The notes under the pieces: model-generated | Databases searched by the model: none | What the model was told of the DNA's origin: nothing | The model's input: the letters and a program-made list of their open reading frames with translations, nothing else | Part shown: in pieces, positions 8,054 through 16,226 of the stretch | Layout: every line of letters starts with the position of its first letter | Numbering within the stretch: position 1 is the first letter of the stretch | NCBI RefSeq assembly: GCF_024297145.1 | Contig: NZ_JANCTC010000002.1 | Span: forward strand, 665,001-729,000 | Direction: 5' to 3' | Origin: Mesorhizobium sp. LMG 17147 | Lineage (GTDB): Bacteria; Pseudomonadota; Alphaproteobacteria; Rhizobiales; Rhizobiaceae | DNA length: 64,000 nucleotides | Made by a program: the position numbers and the translations under genes

Positions 8054-11000
8054 TCACCTAGCGTCCCAGCGGCGCTTAAGGGATATTAGCCTGTCATCGG
8101 CATTTAACGTGGTGTCCGCTTCCCCAATGCGCTGCAATATCCCGTCGATCCCATAGGGCCATGCCAACGCGTTGTCCGGCAGAACCGCATGAAGAAGCGC
8201 CAGGCCTTGTTCCGGGTACCGGTCCACTATGCTGTCTCCGGATCGCCGAAGCTCTGGCAGCATCAAATGGTCACGCTCGATCCTGCTAAGCAGCGGCAGA
8301 ACAAGTGCAGCTATGGCGGGAAATTGCTCGCCGCTGGAGAAAGCTAACTCGCAAAGGCGAGCTGACGTGTTGGACGATCTTGCTGACAACTGGCGCGGCC
8401 AAATCTGAAGCAGTTCAGAAAGCTGTCCTTCCCATCGCTCGTGTGTGTCTTCGTTCTTCTCGTCAGACCATCGTTGAGCCTGCCACAGAACCCGTGATCG
8501 AAATTCATCATCGACCGTTAAGAGCAAGCTCCGCATCTCGTCATTGGAAATACAACGCTCACCGGTGTCATCGTCGACAGTTCCCCACCCGGCTAGGATC
8601 ATACCTGCGATGATTTCAACATATGAACGGCGCGACGGGAGAGGATTTGCGGCGAACTCCAGCATGTCGTTCTTGAGGCGCATATAGAGTTCTCGATTTG
8701 GAGTTATCGCCCCCCACAAGAAGCCCGACCATGCTGCATCGCGGTCATCCGTGTCGTTACCATGAAGCGCAGGCAACAAGTGTTGCTCTGCCCATTTCGG
8801 ATCGACAGCGAAAAACCAGTTGAGGTTGTGAAACAAGATCACAATCGCATGTCTGCGCAAGTCGTTTGGAAGCGCCAACAGGGCCTCAGCGTGAGCAAGC
8901 CATTCGGAAGGAAAGCCTTGGTTTCGATTCAGATTGTCCTTGCGGGGGTCGTTAAGAAGCGCCTCCGCGATCTTACCCGTAGGAGAATTGATCGCTTCCA
9001 TAGTCCAGTCTGGTTCCTTGGAACCGCGCACGATACTCGAACGTCCCTCGTTCGGCGATTCACCGAGCACGCCGACCAGCTTCCTCAAAATGCGGTCGAA
9101 AACAGGAAGGCATTCTATGCTCAGTTTCGCACTGGCATCTTGAAGCCAATCGGCCGCAGGGCGGAGGATCGTTGCAAGCTGCTCATTTGGATAACGAGCT
9201 AGTCGTTCGGCGATCAACCAGGCTAATCTTGCCTTGTCATTCTTCCGTGCCTCTGAATTGAGGAACCGTCGCCATGCCCATTCTGGGAAATCACCTCGTT
9301 TAGCTGCATAGGTCAGAGCAGCAAAAGCGCGTTCAGGGCGTTGAGCGGCGAGACCGGCAAAAGGATCATTCTCGACGAGAAAATCGTCTGATCGACCGCT
9401 ACGTTCCTTGGCTTGCAGCAGCACTAGTGAAAGGGGCGTTTCCGCCAGTTCCTCATGACTGGTGTTAGTCCGAACCCGTCCTGCCCGACTTTCCAACGAA
9501 TCAGCAGCCTTCGCGCCATAATCCTCTTTCCAGTCGGGCAGAGCAGCGCGGAGCAGCTTCGCTTGCCCACGGGTGCCGGCAGAAAGCTTGCATCCCGATT
9601 TTTGAAGCCACTGAATGCGGTTCAGAATCGACCGAGCTCGCCTGCTTTCGAAGGCGGCAACCTTCTCGCGCCGCCATCGCTTCGGGCCCTTCACCAGCTT
9701 TTGTTCGATTAATTTGCGTGACGTACCGCTGAGCTTCTTCCATCGCCCCGCAATAACGAGCAAAAGGTCCCGCTGGTGATAGCTATTCCAGAATACGGCA
9801 TCGCTCAAAGACGCTATGATTTGTCCGAAATCATTATCCGAGACTATGCTTCGTTTCCCTGACGCCCATATCCGTAGTCGCGCGAAGATGGTGTCATCGT
9901 CCGTAGGCCATGACAAAAATTCGTGCTTGGCGGCTGATTCATTGGTGTTGAGCAGTTGCGAAAAAAGCTCCGTAAGTCGGATAACCGCAGCAGAAAGGCC
10001 GTGCGTTCGATGATAGTCGACGCCTTCGATGCTGTCTTTAACTATCGGGCTTATATTGCTGAGGCCGTAACCTCCTATTTCGTGCTCAAGTGCAAGAGCC
10101 AGCTCAAGATTCTGTCGTAGGACCTTAACGACAGCGGCACACCACTCGTCCGGTACCGTAACTGCTCCGTGCGTTTCAGGATATTTGACGTCCATTCGCA
10201 GCAAGCGACTGCCATTCACCTTATCGGCCTCCGCTTCAGGCGGCTTTGGGCCACCCCAGAAATCCGGCTCCGCAGAAAAGCGAGGGCGAAGCACCTCCCC
10301 GAACCGCCGAACGACAGCATTACTCCACCCGCCTGCCTTAATGACAGCTTGCAATGCATACCAATCTCTGTGGAAGTCTTCGATGTAGTTCCAAGCTTCA
10401 AACAGCGATCGCCAAGCGTTACGAATGCCCTGATGGATGGATCGATTGCTTCTCTCTAGCTCCCATGAGATGTGTTCTTGAATGCTCTGGTGAAGTGACA
10501 GCTGATGAGCAGCCCACCACACAGCGGCCGGCTGGTCGCAGACCTTTGCGAGCCATACTCCCAGCTGACCTATTCGCGGGACAAGACGCGGGGAGTGGTT
10601 TGCCCAGTGTCCCCGAAGCGCAGCAAGGTTTTCATCTCGGATCGGTAATCGATCAAGGCGATTAAGCTCGAAAGCATCCCACGCATCGGATGGCGCCTCG
10701 CGCTTGGCATAATGATCTTCAGGGTCTGGTTTGGTCGGCGTGGTGTCCGAATCGAGGCCGTATAGATCGAACGGGTCAACGTAGGGTCCTTTGCGACCAA
10801 ACGAACCTGAATTTCCCGGCTTCGCAAATCGGCGATATTTGTCGAACACACAAAGCCATTCAGCAGATGGAAGAACTTCCCCGACGCAGAACTTCTTCAC
10901 GCCTTCATAGGTGGAAACGACATGTGCCACTTGACCCCGCTCATGCGGCTGAATTGCTGCCGGCCCCTTCTTGGATGCGTCAATGACCTTTGCACACCAA

Positions 11001-11890
11001 GCATCAGGATCGCGCGCACGCTCGGCCCAGGCCTCAAGAGATTGCCATAGCGCAACATGCACATTATCCGCACTATATGGGATGGCTTCCACACCCTTGT
11101 GTCGCCATCGTGCAGCAGCGTCGTTGTGGTCGCCAGATTGAAAAGCATAAGCGTTTTCAAGCTTCCCCGACGCCCTACGCAGAGCTTCAAGGAGATATTG
11201 AACAGGCGGATCGTCAGCCGTATATCCAACGAATACGACTACATACTGGCCAAGTATTTCCCGAATGAATGTTGTTGCCCATCCGTCCGACAGGTATGCT
11301 CGGCCAAATTCGGAACTTGAGAGAACAAAGCCGTCGCCCTCAGCGCCGGTATAATTCGGCGTAGCTCGGCCATGCAGGTATACTATTCCATTGATATCAT
11401 TTGGGCGCAGAGGGTCTGGCAATCTTGGCGGTTGCCATGCTTGAAGTTCGCGCCCGCAGTCATCGAACAGCCTATCGAAGTTCGTCGTAACCAGTTGTAC
11501 CGCGCCTTCCGGCGTGGTCGCTAAGTCGAGCAAAATCCTGTGTGCAGTCAGATCGCATTGTGAAGGCGGCTTCAGTGCAGCGGCTACAGCTTCTTCAATG
11601 TCACGTGATGCGAAATCTCTTTCCAGAAGACCGAAAACGCGGTCGGCGGATATGGCGCCTGAAATGCCAACACGCCGGTCAATTTCCTCAGCTTCTTGGA
11701 TAAGCTTGTAAGCCGGGCTGTTTTGATCAACTCCAAGCTTGGAAACTACTCTGCGGGCCAAGCCAAAAAAATCCGGGAGATTCGCTCGCGCTCTCGACAC
11801 TCCTGCTCCGCAGAAGAAGATCACTCGGCCCTGATCTCGGGCTAAAAGGAGATCATCGGGGATTGACGGTCCGTCAGCCAAGAATCGCAA
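8054..11890 (-). CDS. Large SIR2-domain protein, defence-associated sirtuin (DSR1/DUF4020-like)
   Basis: 1278 residues. The N-terminal ~300 are a SIR2-type NAD-binding domain: GAGVS (28-32), TTNFD with Asn137, LHG with His173, and VGYTADDP (221-228), so the residues needed for NAD hydrolysis are present. The remaining ~950 residues are helical and rich in Trp, Arg and Leu, with no second enzyme motif I recognise. This architecture matches the SIR2 plus DUF4020 class of defence-associated sirtuins, which deplete NAD on phage infection and act as single-gene abortive-infection systems. The start is a TTG, chosen because GGTGGAG lies 8 nt upstream and the SIR2 domain begins within 20 residues. 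Base composition is lower in GC and codon use is less biased than in the neighbours, indicating transfer. Defence is inferred from family and context. Confidence 0.82.
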   Translation of the reverse strand: MRFLADGPSIPDDLLLARDQGRVIFFCGAGVSRARANLPDFFGLARRVVSKLGVDQNSPAYKLIQEAEEIDRRVGISGAISADRVFGLLERDFASRDIEEAVAAALKPPSQCDLTAHRILLDLATTPEGAVQLVTTNFDRLFDDCGRELQAWQPPRLPDPLRPNDINGIVYLHGRATPNYTGAEGDGFVLSSSEFGRAYLSDGWATTFIREILGQYVVVFVGYTADDPPVQYLLEALRRASGKLENAYAFQSGDHNDAAARWRHKGVEAIPYSADNVHVALWQSLEAWAERARDPDAWCAKVIDASKKGPAAIQPHERGQVAHVVSTYEGVKKFCVGEVLPSAEWLCVFDKYRRFAKPGNSGSFGRKGPYVDPFDLYGLDSDTTPTKPDPEDHYAKREAPSDAWDAFELNRLDRLPIRDENLAALRGHWANHSPRLVPRIGQLGVWLAKVCDQPAAVWWAAHQLSLHQSIQEHISWELERSNRSIHQGIRNAWRSLFEAWNYIEDFHRDWYALQAVIKAGGWSNAVVRRFGEVLRPRFSAEPDFWGGPKPPEAEADKVNGSRLLRMDVKYPETHGAVTVPDEWCAAVVKVLRQNLELALALEHEIGGYGLSNISPIVKDSIEGVDYHRTHGLSAAVIRLTELFSQLLNTNESAAKHEFLSWPTDDDTIFARLRIWASGKRSIVSDNDFGQIIASLSDAVFWNSYHQRDLLLVIAGRWKKLSGTSRKLIEQKLVKGPKRWRREKVAAFESRRARSILNRIQWLQKSGCKLSAGTRGQAKLLRAALPDWKEDYGAKAADSLESRAGRVRTNTSHEELAETPLSLVLLQAKERSGRSDDFLVENDPFAGLAAQRPERAFAALTYAAKRGDFPEWAWRRFLNSEARKNDKARLAWLIAERLARYPNEQLATILRPAADWLQDASAKLSIECLPVFDRILRKLVGVLGESPNEGRSSIVRGSKEPDWTMEAINSPTGKIAEALLNDPRKDNLNRNQGFPSEWLAHAEALLALPNDLRRHAIVILFHNLNWFFAVDPKWAEQHLLPALHGNDTDDRDAAWSGFLWGAITPNRELYMRLKNDMLEFAANPLPSRRSYVEIIAGMILAGWGTVDDDTGERCISNDEMRSLLLTVDDEFRSRVLWQAQRWSDEKNEDTHERWEGQLSELLQIWPRQLSARSSNTSARLCELAFSSGEQFPAIAALVLPLLSRIERDHLMLPELRRSGDSIVDRYPEQGLALLHAVLPDNALAWPYGIDGILQRIGEADTTLNADDRLISLKRRWDAR

Positions 11891-12226
11891 AGTCGAGTCT
11901 CCACCCTATACGTTTCGGGTATCATGATCTGCGCTTTGGCGATCAGCAAGTTTGGTTGTACGCGCAAGAGAAGCGTAGTTTTTGATTGGGGGCGACAGCT
12001 TGGCGTCGTCGAAGACGCACCGAGAAGCACGCAACACACAGGCAGTCTGCTGAGGTAGCCATGCGAGATGGACATGACGCGCGCGCCGCCGTTAGCTCGC
12101 CTTGTGTCCGGGACGCCTTATCCAATTTCCGCTATTCACGGCCGATTTGCCAAAAGCCGCTCTTCCGCCGTCGGCCCCATCAACGACGTTTGAGACCTTG
12201 ATGCTAGGCAATGCCGACGACCTCAC
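11891..12226. other. Intergenic region upstream of the SIR2 gene
   Basis: About 335 bp with no convincing gene on either strand. It must hold the minus-strand promoter of the SIR2 gene and the 3' boundary of the molybdenum hydroxylase operon. No clear terminator or attachment-site repeat was found. Confidence 0.4.
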
Positions 12227-12472
12227 TCACCCCCCAGCCAACCGCGGCAACAAAAAAATCTCCGCCCCTTCCGGCAGTTCCTTCGACCACGTATCCCGAT
12301 AGATCGTCCCGTCGATGGCGACGGCGATGCCGCGATCGATGTATGGCTCGAGGCCGGGATACTGTTCAGCCAGTTTCCTGAACAGCTCCCGAATATCCTT
12401 GGCCTCGATCTCGACCTTGCTCTTGCCTCCGGCGATCGCGCCGAGCGACCCCCAGAGCGTTACTTCGACCAT
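12227..12472 (-). CDS. MoaD/ThiS-family small sulfur-carrier-like protein
   Basis: 81 residues of ubiquitin-like beta-grasp type, ending in Gly-Gly (PRLAGG). The C-terminal di-glycine is the site where MoaD and ThiS proteins are adenylated and thiocarboxylated. The start overlaps the stop of the molybdenum-subunit gene (TGATG), so it is the translationally coupled last gene of the operon. The position suggests it supplies sulfur for the cofactor or sulfido ligand of this particular hydroxylase, instead of general molybdopterin synthesis; that is inference. No partner MoaE is in view. Confidence 0.8.
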   Translation of the reverse strand: MVEVTLWGSLGAIAGGKSKVEIEAKDIRELFRKLAEQYPGLEPYIDRGIAVAIDGTIYRDTWSKELPEGAEIFLLPRLAGG

Positions 12473-14742
12473 CAGCCTCCCCGTTCCGCCTCGATCGCCG
12501 CCAGGATGCGCGGCGGCGACATCGGGATATGCGTCATGCGCACGCCCGCGGCGTTCGACACCGCATTGGCGATCGCCGCCAGCGGCGGCACGATCGAGGT
12601 CTCGCCGACGCCGCGCACCCCGTAAGGATGGTTAGGATTGGGGATTTCGAGGATCTGCGTGTCGATCATCGGCAAGTCCGAGCATACCGGGATGCGGTAG
12701 TCGAGGAAGCCGGGGTTCTGCAGCCGCCCGTCCTTGCCGTAGATATACTCCTCGTTGAGCGCCCAGCCGATGCCTTGCGCGGCACCGCCCTGGTACTGCC
12801 CCTCCACATAGGTCGGATGCACCGCCTTGCCGGCGTCCTGAACGACGGTGTAGCGCAGCACCCTGGTCGAGCCTGTCTCGGGATCCACCTCGATATCGCA
12901 GATATGGGTGGCGAAGGAGACGCCGGCGCCGTCGGCGACGAGCTCGCTATGGCCTGCGATGGGTCCGCCTGTCTTTCCGGAAGCGGCCGCGATCTCCTTC
13001 AGCGACAGCGGCGAGAGGTTGCCGTGCGTCGCGCCCTTGGCAATAGCGTGACCCTCTTCCCAGACCACGTCGTCGACGGGTATGTCCCACATCTGCGCGG
13101 CGCGTTCTCGCAGGATCTTGATGGCGTTGCGAGCGGCGGAGATCGTCGCCATCGAAGACGAGAAGGTGCCGCGGCTGCCGTCCGTCATATCGTTGTAGCC
13201 GAGGCTGGAGGTATCGGCGACCACCGTCTTGATCTGCTCATAGGGGATACCAAGCTCCTCCGCCGCCACCAGCGACAGCGACGCGCGGGAACCACCCACA
13301 TCGACCGTGCCGACAGCAAGCGAGACCGAGCCATCCATGCCGATGTTGAGGTCGGTGCAGGTCTGGCCACCGAAGTTGAACCAGAAGCCGCAGGCCATGC
13401 CGCGACCCTGATTCTTGCCGAGCGGCGCCTTCATGTGCGGATGGTTCTTCGCCGCCTCCAGCGTCGGCCCGATGCCGATCGGCCCATATACCGGGCCGTA
13501 GGACGATCTGGTGCCTTCCTGCGCCGCGTTCCTGATCCGGAACTCGACCGGGTCCATGCCGATCTCCTTGGCCAGCTCGTCGACCGCGCTTTCCACCGCA
13601 AACGCCGCCATCGGCGCCGACGGCGCGCGATAGGCCGCGGTCTTGGGCCGGTTGACCAGCACTTCGTAGCCGACCGTCTTGACGTTCTCGAGCTTGTAGC
13701 AGGCAAAGGCGGTCATGGCGCCGATCTCGGCCCACATGCCGGCATAGGGGCCGCAGGAATAGCGCAGCGTCGCCTCGGCCGCCGTGATCGTGCCGTCCTT
13801 GCGGGCGCCGATCCGAACATCGATCGAGGTGGCGCTGGTCGGGCCGGAGGCGCGGAACACCTCGTCGCGCGTCATGACCAGCTTGACCGGCCGCCCGGCC
13901 TTGCGTGACAGCGCCAGCGCCACCGGCTCGGCCCAGACATGGGTCTTGCCACCGAAACCGCCGCCGATCTCCGACGAGGTGACGCGCAGCTTCGAGGCTT
14001 CCATGCCAAGCAGCTGGGCACAGTGCTGGCGGTAGACAAAATGGCCCTGCGTACAGACCCAGAGGTCGGCGGTGCCGTCGGAGCTGACATTGGCCACGCA
14101 GGCATGCGGCTCGATATAACCCTGGTGCGTCTGCTCGGTCTTGAAGGAGCGTTCGACGACGAAATCGGCCTGGCCAAAGCCTTCATGGATGTCGCCATGG
14201 CCGTACTGGGTGCGCTTGGTGACGTTTGAAGGCTTGACGGGCTTTTCCTCGAGGCCCTCGGTGAAGATGGCGTCGTTGATCAGGGGTGCGGAGTGCTTCA
14301 TCGCCTCGTCGACGTCGGTGACATGCGGCAGCACCTCGTAGTCGACCTCGATCAGCTTCAGTGCCTGCTTCGCCGTGCGGGCATCGACCGCAGCGACCGC
14401 GGCCACGGCATGGCCGTCATAGAGCGCTTTCTTGCGCGCCATGCAGTTGTCGAGGATGTCGTACATGGCGGCATCGCCGTCGGTCAGGTCGGGCAGGTCG
14501 GCCGCGGTGATCACCGCCTTGACGCCGGCGAGCTTCTCCGCCTTCGACGTGTCGATCTTCCTGATCGTGGCATGCGCATGGGGGCTTCTGAGAACGCGCC
14601 CGACCAGTTGCCCGGCCATGTTGAAGTCGGCGCCGTAGCGTGCGCGGCCCGTCACCTTGTCGACGCCGTCGGGACGAATGGGACGCGTGCCGACAGAGGT
14701 GAAATTGCGTCCGGAGTAACGCGGATCGAAATTCATCGTCAT
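12472..14742 (-). CDS. Xanthine dehydrogenase-family molybdopterin-binding (large) subunit
   Basis: 756 residues, the catalytic subunit of a three-subunit molybdenum hydroxylase. Typical blocks are RYGADFN, VLRSPHAHATI, GGGFGGKTHVW and a C-terminal GVRGVGE whose Glu is the conserved base next to the Mo centre. It is not a form I carbon monoxide dehydrogenase: the active-site loop reads AYRAPSAP instead of the required AYRCSFR. The true substrate, an aldehyde, N-heterocycle or CoA thioester, cannot be told. It lies third in an operon after the FAD and 2Fe-2S subunits with a 10-bp gap. The length is normal for the family. Confidence 0.9.
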   Translation of the reverse strand: MTMNFDPRYSGRNFTSVGTRPIRPDGVDKVTGRARYGADFNMAGQLVGRVLRSPHAHATIRKIDTSKAEKLAGVKAVITAADLPDLTDGDAAMYDILDNCMARKKALYDGHAVAAVAAVDARTAKQALKLIEVDYEVLPHVTDVDEAMKHSAPLINDAIFTEGLEEKPVKPSNVTKRTQYGHGDIHEGFGQADFVVERSFKTEQTHQGYIEPHACVANVSSDGTADLWVCTQGHFVYRQHCAQLLGMEASKLRVTSSEIGGGFGGKTHVWAEPVALALSRKAGRPVKLVMTRDEVFRASGPTSATSIDVRIGARKDGTITAAEATLRYSCGPYAGMWAEIGAMTAFACYKLENVKTVGYEVLVNRPKTAAYRAPSAPMAAFAVESAVDELAKEIGMDPVEFRIRNAAQEGTRSSYGPVYGPIGIGPTLEAAKNHPHMKAPLGKNQGRGMACGFWFNFGGQTCTDLNIGMDGSVSLAVGTVDVGGSRASLSLVAAEELGIPYEQIKTVVADTSSLGYNDMTDGSRGTFSSSMATISAARNAIKILRERAAQMWDIPVDDVVWEEGHAIAKGATHGNLSPLSLKEIAAASGKTGGPIAGHSELVADGAGVSFATHICDIEVDPETGSTRVLRYTVVQDAGKAVHPTYVEGQYQGGAAQGIGWALNEEYIYGKDGRLQNPGFLDYRIPVCSDLPMIDTQILEIPNPNHPYGVRGVGETSIVPPLAAIANAVSNAAGVRMTHIPMSPPRILAAIEAERGG

Positions 14743-14752
14743 GCTCCCTTCA

Positions 14753-15229
14753 TCACGCTTGTTTCATTACGCTGGCGGCGTCCTGGACGGCACGCACGAT
14801 CTTGTCATAGCCGGTGCAGCGGCAGAGGTTCCCGGCGAGGCCGAAGCGGATCTCCTCCTCGGTCGGATCGGGGTTCTTGGCCAAAAGGTCCTTGGCCGCC
14901 ATGAGGAAGCCCGGCGTGCAGACGCCGCATTGAAGTGCGGCGTGCTCCAGGAATTTCTGCTGCAGCGGATGCAGCCTGTCGCCATGCGCCATGCCCTCGA
15001 TGGTCTCGAGGTGCCGGCCCTCGGCCTCAGCGCCGAGCACCAGACACGAGCACACCAGCCGATCGTCGAGGATGATGCTGCAGGCCCCGCAGTCGCCGGT
15101 GCCGCAGCCTTCCTTGGCGCCCGTCAGTCCCAGGCGATCGCGCAGGACATCAAGCAGCGTCTCGTCCGGCTGGCAAAGGAACTCGACATTGTCGCCGTTG
15201 ATTGTCGTTGATACTGCTACACCGGCCAT
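14753..15229 (-). CDS. (2Fe-2S)-binding subunit of the molybdenum hydroxylase
   Basis: 158 residues with the two expected iron-sulfur clusters. The N-terminal ferredoxin-like cluster uses GCGTGDCGAC and a downstream Cys-Ser-Cys; the C-terminal four-helix cluster uses CGVCTPGFLM and CRCTGY. It passes electrons from the Mo site to FAD. The start at ATG 15229 overlaps the FAD-subunit stop (TGATG) and has GGAGG 6-7 nt upstream; a GTG one codon earlier is also possible. Confidence 0.92.
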   Translation of the reverse strand: MAGVAVSTTINGDNVEFLCQPDETLLDVLRDRLGLTGAKEGCGTGDCGACSIILDDRLVCSCLVLGAEAEGRHLETIEGMAHGDRLHPLQQKFLEHAALQCGVCTPGFLMAAKDLLAKNPDPTEEEIRFGLAGNLCRCTGYDKIVRAVQDAASVMKQA

Positions 15230-16089
15230 CACTTGCCTCCTGCACGTGCATAGGCGGTCGTGGCGGCCCGTCTGGCCAGCACACCCGCAACTTTCCGTCT
15301 GAATTCGATAGTGCCTCGCTTGTCGTCAATCGGACGGCAGGCGCCCGAGCAGACCTTGGCGAGCCTTTCCAGCGTGGCTTCGTCCAGCTTGGAGCCGATG
15401 AGAACCTCGGCGGCCTCCTCGACCAGAACGACCGTCGGCGCCACGGCGCCCAGCGCCAGGCGGGCGGATTTGACGCGACCTTGCTCGTCGAGCGTCAGGT
15501 TCACGCCGGCGCTCACCACCGCGATGTCCATCTCGGTGCGCGGAATGAAACGCAGATAGGCATCGCCCGAACGCGGCAAACGTTTGTCGAGCAGGATTGC
15601 CTCGATGATCTCGCCCTTGGCCAGCGACGTCTTGCCCGGCCCAGTCGGCACCGCTTCCACGGCAATCGTGCGCCTGGTTCTCGGGCCGACGACCACCGCC
15701 TTGGCGCCTGCGGCCACCAGCGCCGGCACGCTGTCGGCGGCCGGCGAGGCGTTGCACAGATTGCCGACGATGGTGCAGCGTCCCTGCACCTGCTTCGAGC
15801 CGATCAGCTTGGCCGCTTCGACGACGCCGGGCCATGCCTTCTGCAGGGCCGTGTTCTCGCCCAGCACGGCGCAGGGGACCGCCGCGCCGATGCTGAAGCC
15901 CTCGGCTGTTTCCCTGATCTCGCCAAGCCCGTCGATCGCCTTGATGTCGACGATCAGGTCGGGTTCGATAAAGCCGCCCTTCATTCTCACCAAGAGGTCA
16001 CTGCCTCCGGCGAGGATGGCGGCCGTGCCGGCTGAGTCGGCCAACAGGCCGGCGGCGTCTTCAATTGAAAGCGGACGTATGTAACGCAT
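15229..16089 (-). CDS. FAD-binding subunit of the molybdenum hydroxylase
   Basis: 286 residues of the CO dehydrogenase medium-subunit type. AGGSDLL near residue 27 and TIVGNLCNASPAAD near residue 108 are the two FAD diphosphate-binding loops. It takes electrons from the 2Fe-2S subunit. It is the first gene of the four-gene operon (FAD, Fe-S, Mo, MoaD-like), with AAGGGGAGACG just before the ATG. No regulator gene is adjacent. Confidence 0.9.
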   Translation of the reverse strand: MRYIRPLSIEDAAGLLADSAGTAAILAGGSDLLVRMKGGFIEPDLIVDIKAIDGLGEIRETAEGFSIGAAVPCAVLGENTALQKAWPGVVEAAKLIGSKQVQGRCTIVGNLCNASPAADSVPALVAAGAKAVVVGPRTRRTIAVEAVPTGPGKTSLAKGEIIEAILLDKRLPRSGDAYLRFIPRTEMDIAVVSAGVNLTLDEQGRVKSARLALGAVAPTVVLVEEAAEVLIGSKLDEATLERLAKVCSGACRPIDDKRGTIEFRRKVAGVLARRAATTAYARAGGK

Positions 16090-16226
16090 CGTCTCCCCTT
16101 GCTGATCATAGTCACATCAACTGATATAACCGTCTCTCGACAATGGCCATCCTGTTCGTGCATTCGCGGATTGGGCCAGGCGCCGCAATTTCATTTTGCT
16201 CGTCCAACTGGACGCACCGCCAGCCA

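Noticed and set aside
12472..16089. Aerobic carbon monoxide dehydrogenase (coxMSL)
   Set aside because: Gene order FAD-FeS-Mo fits, but the Mo subunit has AYRAPSAP where form I CO dehydrogenase needs AYRCSFR.
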